Shown: piece by piece, positions 43,094 to 55,570 of the stretch | Position numbering within the stretch: the stretch's first letter is position 1 | How the letters are laid out: each line of letters starts with the position of its first letter | Origin: Eupeodes corollae | Taxonomy: Eukaryota; Arthropoda; Insecta; Diptera; Syrphidae | Direction: 5' to 3' | DNA: 64,000 bases | Assembly: GCF_945859685.1 (NCBI RefSeq) | Contig: NC_079147.1 | Location: 67,486,946 to 67,550,945 of the forward strand | Made by a program: the position numbers and the translations under genes | Notes under the pieces: generated by a model | Database searches by the model: none | Told to the model about the DNA's origin: nothing | What the model saw: only the letters and a program-made list of their open reading frames with translations

Positions 43094-44440
43094 AATTGGG
43101 CCACCCTGTCCCTATAGCTGGGCCAGTTAGCCAACTTTCGGCAAGAGTGGCACCGAATCAATTTCATGCACATATGGCAAAAGGATTCAAGTTCGGCTTT
43201 ATCTTCGGAACTAGATTCTTGTAACACCTTTTTCTTTTTAGGTTTTGGACATTTTTCGATTTTGTTCTTCTTTTAGCACCTTCTTTTCCGAGATGTCAAT
43301 CAGCCGTTGATCTTTTCCATTCGGTGAAAATTGTTGAGATCTTCGGGATGTAGCTGCCAAAGAGCCATAAGCGTCATCAAATTTCTTAAGAGCAATAAGG
43401 GGACTAATTTGATAAGCCACAAATGCATTAACTTCAGTGTTGAAAGCTGAAACTGATAAAGAAACAAGTTGTACTATGCATAGGTTTTTTCCAAGGACTT
43501 ACACACCTGGTTCTGGACGATCAGTCAAATATCAAGGGTTAAATTCAATTGGAGTCAAAATCTTCCTGTTGAATGGATATATCTCTGTCTTTTTGAATCC
43601 AATGATAACCATTAAGTGGAGATGTAGCTAAAGGACGAGACTCAGCTTCAATACGGGGAATGTCGAAAATTGTTATTGTCTATCTTGGGTTGCTACATTA
43701 CCATGCAGCTTGTGCCCCGGATAAATGCTGTTTTAATCGGTCTCAATACGAAAACGACTAGAGCTTATGGCTGCAATGAGGTGGAAATGGATATATCAAC
43801 CAGCAACTATTTTGCCTAACTTACAAACTGTGAGCGTGTTCAGTTTCATCAACGTTCCAAAAATTTGAAGCACTAAATTTTGTGTCTATCCATATGCCTC
43901 AACAAATTTGTCGTAAAAGCCATAAACGTGAGTCTTGTGTAACGACGTCACTCTGGCCATACTCGTACTTTCCACCTTCCTTATTGGTTCTTTTTTTTTA
44001 GAAACCCCGTAAGTTAATCTTACAACCCAACTTATTTCCATTCCAGATTTTAAAAATCGTTCTCCAAATTTGTTTTCGAATATGTACGCAAGCGTGCCAA
44101 CAGTTTTTCCGTTAAACAAAGAAAAATTGACAATGATGGTCTTAGGAAATATTCCTTAAGCAAACCCAACCTTTCTTCGTCAAAAACTTGCATTTGTTCA
44201 ACGTAACCAATACTAGGATTTCCATTCTATTTTTGTTTTAAGAAGATACCTTCTTAATGTAGTTCTTGGTATTCCAAATTCAGAACCAGCTTCCCTCACG
44301 GATATTTCGTTAGGCAGAACAGCTGGCACGACTGCATTCATATGCACTCTACTAGATATGGATCTTTCTGTAACACGTTTGAAGGTGCGCAGCATTCTAA
44401 AAATTGCAGTAAAAACACACACACATTAAATACGTCATTT
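43094..44440 (-). pseudogene. pogo/Tigger-like transposase, core deleted
   Basis: Minus strand. 44422-44213: psq-type helix-turn-helix (EISVREAGSEFGIPRTTLRR). 44119-43886: CENP-B-type second binding domain (LAYIFENKFGERF, ESTSMARVTSLHKTHVYGFY). Then frame-shifted traces of LNTLTVCKLGKIVAG (around the DETG region) and FPPHCSHKL (43790), and the C-terminal GFKKTEIYPFNRKILTPIEF with TDRPEPG (43600-43510), then a basic tail with KKVLKEEQNRKMSKT. The catalytic aspartates are missing by deletion and stops are frequent. Flanking TA and inverted ends not identified. Confidence 0.75.
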
Positions 44441-44499
44441 TAATTAAGAGGGCCCTACCCTACGGGCGTATTTCTAAAAGTGTGGTCTTACATCTGGCC

Positions 44500-46412
44500 T
44501 TTTCCGAATAAGTTACAAGTAACCTCTCTCAAAGTTCTCTGCCGCCAACACAATGTATCAAAAGCCATTGGCAACATTGTCAAGATGCAATCATAGAAGC
44601 CGCCTCTGACGTGCTGGGTTTCGAGAAACCACCAACAAGGAACCCCTGGTTTGATTAGAAATATCGGCAGGCAAATGCAGCCAAACAACAGGCACACAAA
44701 GCGGCGCGGCAAACAAGGACGAGAGCTGCTCATAAGCTGTATGAGCTGAAGAGGCGAGAGGAACACCGAAATCTCAGAAGAAAAAAGAAAGGGCATCAGA
44801 AGCGTGCAGTCAAATATAATGAGAGGTTTAAAAGCAGGAATGAAGTTCGAAAGTCTTATGAACAGGTGAAATGAAATTCACAGGTACATAAACCTAGAAC
44901 CGAATGCTGCAAAGACGAAAATGGAAACATCATAGTGGAACCGCAGTCAATGCTGAGGATATGGAAGGACTATACTTCCGCAGACTGTATAACGGTGACG
45001 AATATTTGCTGTCGGTCAGGATTATCCATTCAACATAGACGACGAAAGCCAACAATCCCGCCCTCTCGACTTAGACGAAGTAAGGATTGAGATATCTAAG
45101 CTAAAGTCTAATAAAGCCACTGGAGCGGATGGCTTGAATGCAGAGTTCTTTAAAGCAGCTGTAGATTAGTTGGTTAGGAGCATCCACCAACTTATCTGTA
45201 AGATATGGTCGGAAGAAAGCATGTCCGATGAACATAACCTCAGTATTGTTTGCATGATCCCGACAAACGGAGACCCCCGAAACTGCACTAACTTTCAGTT
45301 TACTTAACATCGCTAACAAAATCTTCTTTGCCGTTATATGTGAACGTCTTCGTCAAAAACCTGATAGATCCTTATCAGTATGGCCTTGCTTAGACCAAGA
45401 GATTAAACAGTCGATCAAATATTCACATTACGGCATATCCTGGAAAAACCTAAGAACACCAAATTGACATGCACCATCTTTTCATCGATTTCAAGTTTTG
45501 ACAACCTTGCCAAACTTGTCCGTTTGTGGAGAATGACTATGGAAAATTCACGCTGCTTCATAAAGGTTGGAAACAACTTAACAGAACCTTTCGATGTCAA
45601 AAAAGGTTTTAAACAAGCCGATGCGTTGTCATGTGATTTTTTAACATCGTGCTTGAAAGAAAAGTGCAGAACTCAAGCGTCAACACTAGAGGCCCTATCT
45701 TTCAAAAGTCTATCCAATTACTGGCATATGCCGATGAAAATGACATAATCGGAAGAACTCAGCGTGATGTGATAACACTGACATCTGGGTCAAAACGTCA
45801 ACATCGACAGACGTAACTTTGAGGTAGCCAAGTACTTCGTCTACCTAGGATCCGCTGTAAACGCAGAAAACAATACAAGCGCTGAGATCAAACGAAGAGT
45901 AACTCTTGCTATTCGCTGTTTCTTTGGGCTAAGAAAGCAGTTGAGTGGTAAGGTCCTCTCTTGTGTCGCTATATAAGATCCTTATCATCCCCGACCTGCT
46001 ATACGGTGCAGAAGCATGGACTTTGACAAAAGCGGATGAAAGCACCTTGGGTCGGTTCAAAAGAAAAGTTCTTTGTGTGATCTATGGTCCCGAATGCATC
46101 GAAGGGGAGTGGAGGAGAAGATAGAACGACGAGCTGTACAGCGACGTAGACTTATTCAGAAGAGTAAAAGTCAAACAACTAAGATGCCTTGGTCACGTAG
46201 AGCGCATGGAAACCAATGCTCCGAATCTACAGCCATTGGACAGCGCAGTAGAGGAAGCAGCGGATCAGGTGGCGTGCACAAGTGGAATGTGACCTCATCC
46301 AACTTAGAGTGAATAACAGGAGACATCTAGCTAGGGACCGAGCTAGATGGAGAAGTTTGTTCGGTGTTGTCCTAGTTCATAAAGGACTGTAGCGGCACCT
46401 TAAGTAAGTATG
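44500..46412 (+). pseudogene. RTE-clade LINE lacking its endonuclease
   Basis: Plus strand. It begins in the linker (NPWFDxKYRQANAAKQQAHK, 44650; NERFKSRNEVRKSYEQV, 44820) and enters the RT, including FIDFKF near 45480 and IVLERKVQNSS, then LAYADENDIIGR at 45715, where YADD has become YADE. It continues as YLGSAVNAENNTSAEIKRR (45840) and the C-terminus to GGACTGTAGCGGCACC. It ends in an AAGT-repeat tail (AAGTAAGTATGTAAGTAAG, 46401-46419). A deletion follows the RT box near 45770. 5' truncated. Confidence 0.8.
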
Positions 46413-46504
46413 TAAGTAAGCTATACATCTGGCACCACTTTTTTTGGTCTTTATAGTTCTCAAAATTAAGGGTTACGCTACGTCCAGCTTCACAGAGGTG
46501 AAGA

Positions 46505-46625
46505 GCAGTGTAGTAACCGTGGCGCGATGGTTAATGCTTTGGACTTTCATATCAGAGGTCATTGATTTAATTACTGCCAGTGCCACCTTAAGTTTTTTTT
46601 CGGGTACTGCCGCTTGCGTCGAATT
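46505..46625 (+). mobile_element. tRNA-derived SINE, 5' portion
   Basis: Head CCGTGGCGCGATGGTTAATGC (box A) then a diverged box B and the start of the body (GGGTACTGCCGCTTGCG). It ends at the LINE remnant that follows. Confidence 0.7.
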
Positions 46626-47875
46626 GACGAATGAAATGGAAGGCAGTGTTCTAGCGAAGTTATTGCTTAGGCTATAGATCTATCGTCTATTGTTTTCAAA
46701 GCCCATTTTTGAATCCTCTCTAAGAGATTTAAACTTATTTTTGAGGCATCGGCCTATATATGCGAGTTTTATTCAAACTTTCAACGAATAAAGACTTTGC
46801 AAATCCAGATCCAGAGCCAGATCAGAAGGTTAAAAACATTTCTTGCGCCTTTGGAGTAATCCTACGCATTTTTGGCAATGTCGAATATTCGATCACTCCA
46901 TTAAAGGTGATCTGTGATATACACACCGAGTACTAAAAGGTAATTAGATTACGGAATGCAAGTGATGCTTTTTTAGAAACAGTTGATAGCGGCATTGTGG
47001 TGGGTTACGCTTTAACGACAGGAGATTGCATTGAGTTTTTGAAGCATTTAATTCTACTCAGTAAATAATTCTGCATTGGACAGTGCAGTCGAGAGAAGAA
47101 TTGAATGAGCTTAACATACGCTACCGTTGAATTACGACATCCGAAGGACAAGGATACAAATATAGGAAAGAATTTGAAAAGCTGAGTGAACTGTCGTCAG
47201 CAAAACACTTTAATAGATTATCAGTCGCAGGAAATAGATCGTTAGTAAATATAACGAAGAAAATTGGAGACTAAACGGAGCCCTCGGGAACACCAGCATT
47301 TATTTTCAGATTTAAAACCAACAACGGTTTGAGAGAAAATTTCTAATCCAACGAGGAAGAGATTCATCAATACCAAAAGCATATGCATTTTCGATAAGAG
47401 TGCTTGGAGCCAAACTCTATCAAATGCTTTTGAAATTTCAAGTTCAATAATCTTACTTTCTCCAAAACGATGTAAGGATTTCTTCCACTGTTCGGTTAGA
47501 GTTAGATAAACTAACACATTAGTGGTGGTTTTGAAACGAAAGCCATATTGCCGCAGTCATTAAGAAGCTTTCGTTCTTCATGATATTTCTTAAGTTGATA
47601 TGCTATCAGCGTTTCTATGATCTTGGAAAGAAGGGACGAGAGTGCTATTTTAAGATAATTTGGAGGAGGAAGGCTCGAAAGAGTCCTACTGGGTATGAAA
47701 GGTGGAAAAGTTTGCTCAGTGGTTTTTCCAGCGTTGAAGAACAGCTCTTTAGAACAATAGGGGTTTCTGTACTCTTGCAACACACATACATCTACAAATT
47801 TTTTCAACAGTGAGTCGAAACTGTAGAAACTCTTTTTAGATGACATTTCATTGGAAAAATAAAAAAGTATCAAAG
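46626..47875 (-). pseudogene. Jockey/CR1-like LINE reverse transcriptase
   Basis: Minus strand. 47700-47580: IALSSLLSKIIETLIAYQLKK and a frameshifted NDCQYGFR-type region; 47517-47400: KIIELEISKAFDRVW (catalytic region, Glu in place of the usual Asp). The GVPQGS block is degraded. Near 46740-46670 it reads NLLERIQKWALKTIDD and ITSLEH, the thumb-to-C-terminal region of such LINEs. Numerous stops. The 3' end meets the SINE at 46625. Confidence 0.7.
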
Positions 47876-50379
47876 GCTATACGCTCATAGAATTCTTAAT
47901 TTTCCACAATTGTTTCTTTAAATGATGCAATACAATAGCACAATGGTTATGATGTTAAAATCTTTGAAAAATAATGAACCAAGAATTTTGATATACAAAA
48001 TATCAAACTGCATTATCTCTGCGTTATTATCGTGGAAAACTTGCAAAATCTTCATATAAAGCTATAGGTGGTATTGGTATCCCTATGGTTGCCATTTTGC
48101 CTAAATCAAGATAAATCTCATTTCCAACGTTACAAAAATACAGATGCTTTCCTTAGTATTGTTTTTTTTTTAATATTTTGCATTTTTTTGTTTATAATCT
48201 TTCGATACAGAAAGGTTGGTACATCCGGTTAAAGTCATCTATCCATAACATCCTGCCATAACGGAGACAACAAATCCCAGAGGACTTACAATCTATGTAT
48301 AGAGATACAAGTATACTTGTATAATAAAGTCAAGTCAGTCAGCTAGCTAGCTAGCGTTTTATATAGGTCTATACCTCTAGATTCGCGAGTCGAGTTAAAA
48401 CCATTGAAATAAGGGTTTTTCTTATTTTCGAAAAATATTATTTTCTTTTCTCTGGTATTTTGTTGCTTCATTGTAAGTATGTATATGATGATGGAAATGA
48501 TTATGTTAGAAAATGCGAAAACGGAAGTTAAAAGGATAGAAAATAAAGTTGTTAAAAATAAAAAAAAAGATAACGAAAAATTCAGACGTACGAACGAAGT
48601 TGAATCCAGGAAGTTTGAAAGCGAAAAGTAATTTTTCATTTCATCACAGAAATGAACGCTGAACAGTTTTGTTCCTGTTTTGTTCTCCTTTTATTTCCAA
48701 AGTTCTTTTTATTTTTTGTTTTTGTTTTGATTCCTGCTCTATTCAGTATACACTATACAGGACAATTTTGATTAATTTATGAACAGTTCTTTATGTTATT
48801 ATTTCATCATTTATTATCGGTCAATTTGATTTTATGTTTTTCATTCTTCTTTTCAGGATCTTAGATGCAAAATGAAGGTTTAAGTGTTCATCGCTGTTTC
48901 TTATAATGAAAAACAAGATTGTTGCTATTTATTGTGGTAAAAAAATGATTTTCCAGTAGAAAATTTAAGACTATGAAAGTTAATTGAGGACATATTGTTT
49001 AAGTTGAATCCACCAATTCGCTAGAATATTTCGCGAATTTCTTCTATTTTACTTTTGCTGAGTCTTTCTTTTGAAAGTTTTGACAAAGTGGTGCATAAAT
49101 TTGAGGTGACAAATTCAATGACCTCTGCTATAGATAGACCACACATTGAAGATTTTTGCGTCTTGAGTTTTTAACAATATAAACTTTAAATGAATTAGAA
49201 GCTTATACTTAAACGATTTACGCTAAGTGAACTCCCAGGCAGATACAATTCCTTTCCAATTGCTGTCAAAAAACTATTCTGACGGACTAGTTTCATTTCT
49301 AAATAAATGATGAGTATTAAGGGTAAACTGACAAGCATACAACTTTTTGAGGAAAAGAATGAAACTAGTGTCTTGTATACAGCATTGCTGGATGATTGGT
49401 GATCAAGACATGCAAACGTCACAGTTAAGTCTAGCAGTTTAAGACCTATCTTTTGAGTTCTGTAGAAGAGAATCAAGCAGATTGTTGGATTACCTTCCCA
49501 AAATATGAGAATTGTACTTCTGGTTTTTCATGCATCCAAGTGCATTGCAGCTTTTAAGCGACACACATCACGGAGTCACTCGTAATACAATGTGTTGACT
49601 GACAACCTCCACTACTCGAACCTGACAACATACCAAGGTGCCAATATCGACTCCAATCACTATCTTGTTGGTATGATGTTCGTAGGGTTGTTTGCTTTAC
49701 CAACCAGGTTTGAATTAACACTGCTGCCCTACGCAACGAGAATACCAGTAACACCTTTGTTCATACGTTAGTACTCACCCGCAAAGAGCTAGTTGAAGGG
49801 CAGTAAGTCCTAGGGGATATAAGAGAAGTATTGCTATTAGGGCTATCAACTCAATCTCAGGTAGCAGAGATCGGATAAACTGTTTTGATGATGAATGTTA
49901 GCTAGCGACTGAACATATAAAGATGTTGCATACCGAACAATCTCATAGAACGCATTCACGTAACAAGATATGCAAAGGCGTCTGAAGAACAGAAAAACGG
50001 CTTCCCAAATAGAAATAACCTGTACGAAAAACTTGATTTGTGAACAAAGCTAAGCTGCACATATTGCGAGAATGTGGAGGAAAATATCGATATTAAAACT
50101 ATACAAAAAAGATGGAAAGTATTGCTTTACATTCAGCTCATCTCTTCAAAAAGAAACCCATCATCAAGTGGTCGAGAAGGTTGTACAAAAACTAAAATGG
50201 GAAGGACCAGCTTTATATAGAACAATTTATGAAATTAAAGGACAAGGTATCATCAACTATTAAATACTGTCCCCAAATCCAAAAACGGATAGCTCCTTTA
50301 AGTTAAAACTTAAACTACTAAATATCAGTGGGCTTTATTTAAGGCAAAATAATCACCAAACTGATTTCTGCCTAAGGCA
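47876..50379. other. Unassigned DNA
   Basis: No confident feature. A tandem CTAG run lies at 48341-48355. A 93-codon minus frame (49476-49195) and a 66-codon one (49754-49554) are faintly LINE-like in composition but without catalytic motifs. Mostly AT-rich. Confidence 0.3.
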
Positions 50380-50487
50380 TAGGCGATAGAAAAATGTCTA
50401 GAATTGAATATTCCAACTTATCATCTATATATAGATTTTAAGGCCACTGACGATACCATAGTCAGGGTCGTTAATACAAAATGAAAT
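50380..50487 (+). pseudogene. RTE-like RT motif fragment
   Basis: Reads NIPTYHLYIDFKATDDTIV, resembling the first catalytic block of RTE RTs (FIDFKAAYDSI) with the Asp kept, then a stop. Too short for firm placement. Confidence 0.4.
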
Positions 50488-51250
50488 TTAAAAAAACTCT
50501 TTCGACTATCCGGGTTTATAAATTAAGTTGTGTTGGATTTAAGGGACAATCTGATATAAAAGACTAAGAATCAGACATCTAGCAATTATGTTCACGTTAA
50601 ATATCTTCTTTTTAACTTAAGTGCAGATTATTTTGACTTGGTTACCTTTCAAAGCTATTATAAACTTGAGGAGGGTTGTCTTCTTTTATCAATCTCAATA
50701 AATATTCAAAGTGTAGTTTTTTGTATTTTAGAAAAACGGTGCCATATTGGTTTAAAAATGAAAATTAATATTGAAATAGAAGCCGAAATATTTCAACCAC
50801 ATCAAACTTCCAATAACAACGCACTTTAGCACCATACAGAATAATGGCGAAAGTAGTGACACGCGAATTCTGGATCTTTGCGCTACGGTCTACAAAACTA
50901 CTCTCCGTACAACGTCCCCGAAATTGAGGCTATTGCTCTTTTCGCCACAGCTAAATTATTTTCAACTTTTTTTTTTAATTAAGATAAGAAGAGGTCTGTG
51001 TACCATCAAAGTACTTATAGTCTCCAAACATTTCAAAATTCAGAAATCGCAGTATTGCGAGGATCTATTAATAATTTCGTGCATTCCCTCAACTTATTCC
51101 GCCAGACAAACAATATTATCGGTAGAAATGCAGCAAAAGGTATTTTAAAACCTCCGAGCTCAAAACCTCCTCCAACTTCTTCGACATTATCATTTAAAAC
51201 CAATTGCGTTTCAAATTCATCCGACATACATTTTAAGTCCCAAACATAAG
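50488..51250 (-). pseudogene. Family C LINE, second copy, heavily decayed
   Basis: Minus strand. Nucleotide similarity to 5490-6750 is clear in patches: TCTGGATCTTTGCGCTA at 50870, the TACAACGTCCCC block at 50907 and CTTTCGACTAT at 50500. Near 51170 it reads EEVGGGFELGGFKIP, then a frameshift destroys the FADD box. Much of the RT C-terminus is deleted between 50600 and 50820. Confidence 0.7.
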
Positions 51251-51562
51251 AAACATTGTTTCTATGAACTTTTAAATATAAGTTTCCACAATTATTTATT
51301 TGAAGAATAAAAAAAAATTAACTTGAATTTTCGGGAATTCTACCATGTTCTCTGGTTTATGCAGATCCAATTATTGCTAAAGCAGTCCGAAGTTCCATTA
51401 CTGTGAACAGAGAATCAAGGACATCCCTTTACGTCCAACTGTTAGATAATGTAAGTCGATTCAATATCCTCCAAGAAAAAAGGTTAACAACTATCTAAAA
51501 AAAAGTCAAACAAATTAAATGATTCCGAATATCTCTCAAACCACAAACGCTACCAATTTCAA
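51251..51562. other. Unassigned AT-rich DNA
   Basis: A frame near 51345-51480 reads weakly like part of a TE polyprotein, but I cannot place it. Nothing else seen. Confidence 0.25.
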
Positions 51563-51735
51563 TTAAATGTTGTACTAGCGGCCCTTCCCGGCTTCGCACA
51601 GATAGACATAAATAGGTACAGATAATGTAACTTTCTAATGAAAAAAGGATTATTAAAATCGGTCCAGTACTTTTTGAGTTTATTCGTTACATACAAAAAT
51701 ACAAATCTTTCCTCTTTAAAATATAAGTATAGATT
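51563..51735 (+). repeat. Widespread insect repeat 3' end
   Basis: Contains TAGCGGCCCTTCCCGGCTTC, AATCGGTCCAGTAC, GAGTTTATTCGTTAC and ends ATAAGTATAGAT. I recognise this arrangement as a dispersed repeat of insect genomes (SINE or LINE 3' region); the exact family is uncertain. Confidence 0.5.
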
Positions 51736-51908
51736 TAAAAGTGCTTAAAAAGAGGTATAAATTCGCAAAAAAAAACTCAGGGCTTTTTATATAAAAAAAA
51801 ATAGTAAATATACGAAATATAAGAGATTTGTCGTCTTATATTAAGAACATAAAATAAAAGAAGCGTTTCATATGGAGCAAAGAATAAGCTTAACTTTAAT
51901 CAATATTT

Positions 51909-52440
51909 GATAGAATTTTTTAAAAGCTATACACAATCTTAAGGATACTCTAAACTTTCTCCAAAACCGTTAAGGATCATGTTTTCAAGTTTAAAAATTT
52001 CGCGAAAACAAAAATATAACTAAAAATTACAAAAAAAAGATTGGTGCTCATACCCAGATAACTTCAGTATCTCCACCCATTCCAACACGAAAAAACGTTC
52101 AACAGTTGGTAGAGAAAACAAAACTTAATGGTAGTTGGTCTAATGAAATGTTGCAAACGAACAAAAAAATCGAAATTATTTTCAAGGACAAATCTGAGAA
52201 AGAGTTCGACATTATAAATTTCTGTATCGAAAAACTTACACTTACATGCAAAATAAATATTAAAAATATTTCAAAACCGTTTTTAAATAACACACCTATT
52301 TTTCAAAAATTCTGAAATTTAATTAACATTATAATTTGTATTTTTGTGTTCAAAATCCATTAAAAACGCTAATCGAAAACATACAAATTTGGTCCATGAT
52401 GTTTTTTTTTTTTGAGTGTATGTGTAAGAAAATCACTGAG
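51909..52440 (+). repeat. Duplicated block, parts A and B, copy 2
   Basis: Collinear with 12988-13394 and then directly with 16165-16260. It gives the empty site for the 13395-16171 transposon. The copy continues upstream past the point where the left contig ends in a gap. Confidence 0.85.
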
Positions 52441-52696
52441 GCTTGCAAAGGGTATAAATACTTGCGTCAAAACCAACATTTTTCTTTTCCTTGGTGTTTT
52501 TTCGGACCTTCTAAGACGAGATAGTGGCGAACGGAATTGTTAAAATAAAAATGTATTTTTCAAGTTTTTGTGAGTGAAAGAGTAAATGAATAAAAAATAA
52601 ATTTTGTAAAAAAAATACTTGCTTAAATATATACGTTTTGGAAAAATTAAGGTGACATTTTTAATGAATTCGTTCAAGAACCTCGGTCCTATACCT
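52441..52696. other. Unassigned DNA absent from the left copy
   Basis: Start of an approximately 2.6-kb stretch (52440-55050) with no counterpart at 16265. AT-rich; no gene. Confidence 0.3.
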
Positions 52697-54185
52697 AATT
52701 ATCTGGGTCTTTGAAATAACTACCACGAAAAAAGTCCCACTTTTAAAAACGAAATAAGCCCCACCAAAAATTGCTTAAAAAAATGAAATAACTCCCACAA
52801 AATAAGTCCCACTTTTGAAAACGAAATAAGTCCCACCAAAATGAAATGATTTAAAAATTTACTTGAAATGAAATAACTCCCACTCAAAATTAAATAACTC
52901 CACCTTGAATAATATATTTCTTAAATGAATTAAGTCCGACTTTCATAAACGAAATAAGTCCCACTAGTAACAACGTTTGGATTCGTAAATCGATTAAGTA
53001 AAGATCAATTGTTCTTATTATTAAAGATGGTAACCGTTTCGGAAGGACCATCAGATTAAAGTTATCGACCTTTATAAATGGCTTGAAGATCCAGTGCATG
53101 GTAGTCGGTATTATAGTTTTAACGTGGCATTGGGATTAGTTGTATTTTGTAGTGGTGATATTAGAAAACATGGGACACGAATTCCAATTTCCTACTAAAA
53201 ATATAATAAAACACTTACATACGTAATTACGTCAACAATTTTTTTTAATATTGTTTTTCCTGTAATTAAGTTCGGTACCTATTTGTACACATTTCTTTAA
53301 AGAAAAACTGCCATTGTTTATTTCCATTTAATTTGGAATAACCGAATTTATCATAAACTGCTTCATCTTGGAAAACTTCCTGCACTTCTGCCGATGTTTT
53401 GGGAGAATTTTTAAATTTTAATTACTCTATGCTAGTATTCACACAAATATTGCGAATACTTCCAGCCAAATAACATTATTCGTGATGGACACTCCTTTAC
53501 ATAACACACATACATTTTTTTTCAAATTCAGTGTACTTTCTCATATATAATAATTGTTTCTCAAAAAAATTTAAAGAAGCTTGCTGTTATTCCTCTTCCC
53601 TGCAATTATTTCGTATGTCACACTCATGTTCACTATTGAAATTCACAACCTTAACTAATCAATATAATGATAAGATCTTGTAAACTAGCACACTTAACAA
53701 CCAATTTGAAACAATACCATTCATTTCATAAAGAGCAAGAAATAACGGAACTTTTCCAAAGCATATTCTACAATACAATACATTTTTTTTTAAAAAAGCA
53801 ACAAAAAGAACATTATGAAATTTAATGAGAAACAACGTGAAGAGCAATAAATAACGGCAATTATTATTAGGTATTTACTTAAAATGCAAAATTATGAAAA
53901 TAAAATAAGTCCCACTTAAAACCAAATAAATCCCACCAAAATATAAATTGAGGGGTATGAAATAACTTCCACTTTACAAAACGAATTTATTCCCACTCAA
54001 AACGAAATAGGTCCCACTTAAAATAAAAACGCGTAACGAAATAAGTCCCACCAATTGGCGAAATAAGTCCCACTTTTAAAAACGAAATAACTTCCACTTT
54101 CAAAATAGCACTTTTTGGTGGGACTTATTTCGTTTTTAAAAGTTGGACTTATTTCGTGGGAATTATTTCATAGACCCAATTATCT
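52697..54185. mobile_element. 1473-bp inverted-repeat element with 8-bp target duplication and GAAATAAGTCCCAC arrays
   Basis: The element spans 52705-54177, flanked by AATTATCT at 52697-52704 and 54178-54185. Ends GGGTCTTTGAAATAA and (inverted) GGGTCTATGAAATAA extend as imperfect inverted repeats for about 75 bp. About ten variants of GAAATAAGTCCCAC lie at 52710-52965 and eight at 53885-54110, all in the same orientation, with three more inverted in the last 70 bp. The middle (52966-53884) is AT-rich without a recognisable transposase. An 8-bp duplication suggests a hAT, P or Merlin-type enzyme. Confidence 0.9.
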
Positions 54186-55049
54186 ACCTACCTGCTCAAG
54201 AAGGAGAAGTTATAAAAGCCCCAGTGATAAGTTTCCAAATCCCTTCGTTAAAGTAATTATTATATAGAACAAAAATTAATTATGATCCGTACTCCCTATG
54301 TACCAACATGTGCTTGAAATAAAGTATTTGTGATATTTTTAAAAGGTGCTACAGGTGCCCAAAATCGATTGATTTTCCGGGGAGTGTACGATAACTCAGG
54401 CGACAAAGTTTAATCACGGATTTGTATAAAACAGTTAAAAAGAAGCATTTTTTATTATGGGAGGGGGGATCTATCTCCCCAAATTAAGGCGGTAGAGGCA
54501 ATTTAAAAAAGTATGTACATTGAATGGGAAAAAATATTAAATAATATTGGTAATACTAACAACTTAGTTTTATACATTTGTGTAAAGCTAAAACTTTTGT
54601 CTATTAGCTCGTTTTTAAATCAAGTCAAAACTTTGCATAGTTTTTGAAAACAAATTGTTTAAACTCAAAATTTATGCCAAAAAAAGTTAAAATAAAGTTT
54701 TAAAGTGTAATTTTTCAAAACTTTAAGAGTATCTACTAATGTTTTTTAGAATTTATTGCTCTTATTTGTTTTCGATAAAAAAAAACTGAAAACTAGATGA
54801 TTTTATATTTTCTAGTCCTTGAGAAAATTTAAAATTACCAAAAACAAATATTATATGCAAAAGAAACTTTGCATGCAATACATCTTGCACATACTCCGAA
54901 AACTGTATTGTTCCCAAGCAGAGAGGTTGCATGCTGCCCCCCCTAAAACATCTTGCTGTTGCATACACCCAAACTCGCAACTACCATTATAACTATCAAA
55001 ATAATATCACTCAAAAAAAAAAATAATTAAATTAAAATATTTTTGTTGG
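54186..55049. other. Unassigned AT-rich DNA
   Basis: Contains GGAGGGGGGATCTATCTCCCC, a short G-rich inverted repeat at 54461-54481, and GCATGCTGCCCCCC near 54929. It ends with CACTCAAAAAAAAAA (55007), the complement of the poly-T/GAGTG at 52400, so the whole 52.4-55.0 kb stretch may be a nested insertion. No gene. Confidence 0.35.
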
Positions 55050-55139
55050 TAATTTTCAATTTTCTCAAGAACTAGAAGTCATAAAAAAATAAGAACAATA
55101 AAGTTTCAAATAACAACAATAGTAGATAATCTATCTGTA

Positions 55140-55270
55140 GGACCCGTGGCATGATGGTTAGTGCGATGGACTGTCATGCGAGAGGTCCTACAAGTTTTTT
55201 CCAGTACTCGCACACAGGAATGGTTGAGAGTTGACAGTCAATAGGCCCTAGTTCTCGAACGGACTGTTCA
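55140..55270 (+). mobile_element. tRNA-derived SINE, internally deleted
   Basis: Head CCGTGGCATGATGGTTAGTG with box A, then a jump from the box B region to the tail (CACACAGGAATGGTTGAGAG) and end (CGAACGGACTGTTCAATTT). About half the body is missing. Absent from the left copy of the duplication. Confidence 0.85.
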
Positions 55271-55389
55271 ATTTATTTTATTTATTAGATTATCTTGAAA
55301 TATTGACAGATTACACTTTAAACTTTTTTTTAACTTTTTTTACTCAAATTTTCAGTATAAAATTATTTTTTCAAAAACCACACATAGAA

Positions 55390-55570
55390 TCCAAACTGCA
55401 ACTTTGAGAAAGCACTTTTTCATGACAAGAATTACTCTTGGAGAATTTTTCAATTCCTCGCAAGAGGCAGTCCCCGTGAAAAAAACTTTAGATGACATAG
55501 GCAGGGATCGAACGCAAGACCTCTCGCATGACAGTCCAACGCACTAACCATCATTCCACGGGTACTATTT
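55390..55570 (-). mobile_element. tRNA-derived SINE, tail missing
   Basis: Minus strand; head and body match 16890-17082, with the box B region and CCTCGCAAGAGGC. The 3' tail half present at 16793-16890 is gone. It abuts the piggyBac segment exactly as in the left copy. Confidence 0.85.

Noticed and set aside
52705..54177. CRISPR-like array of GAAATAAGTCCCAC
   Set aside because: Motif copies are irregularly spaced, variable, and enclosed by inverted ends with a target duplication in eukaryotic DNA.
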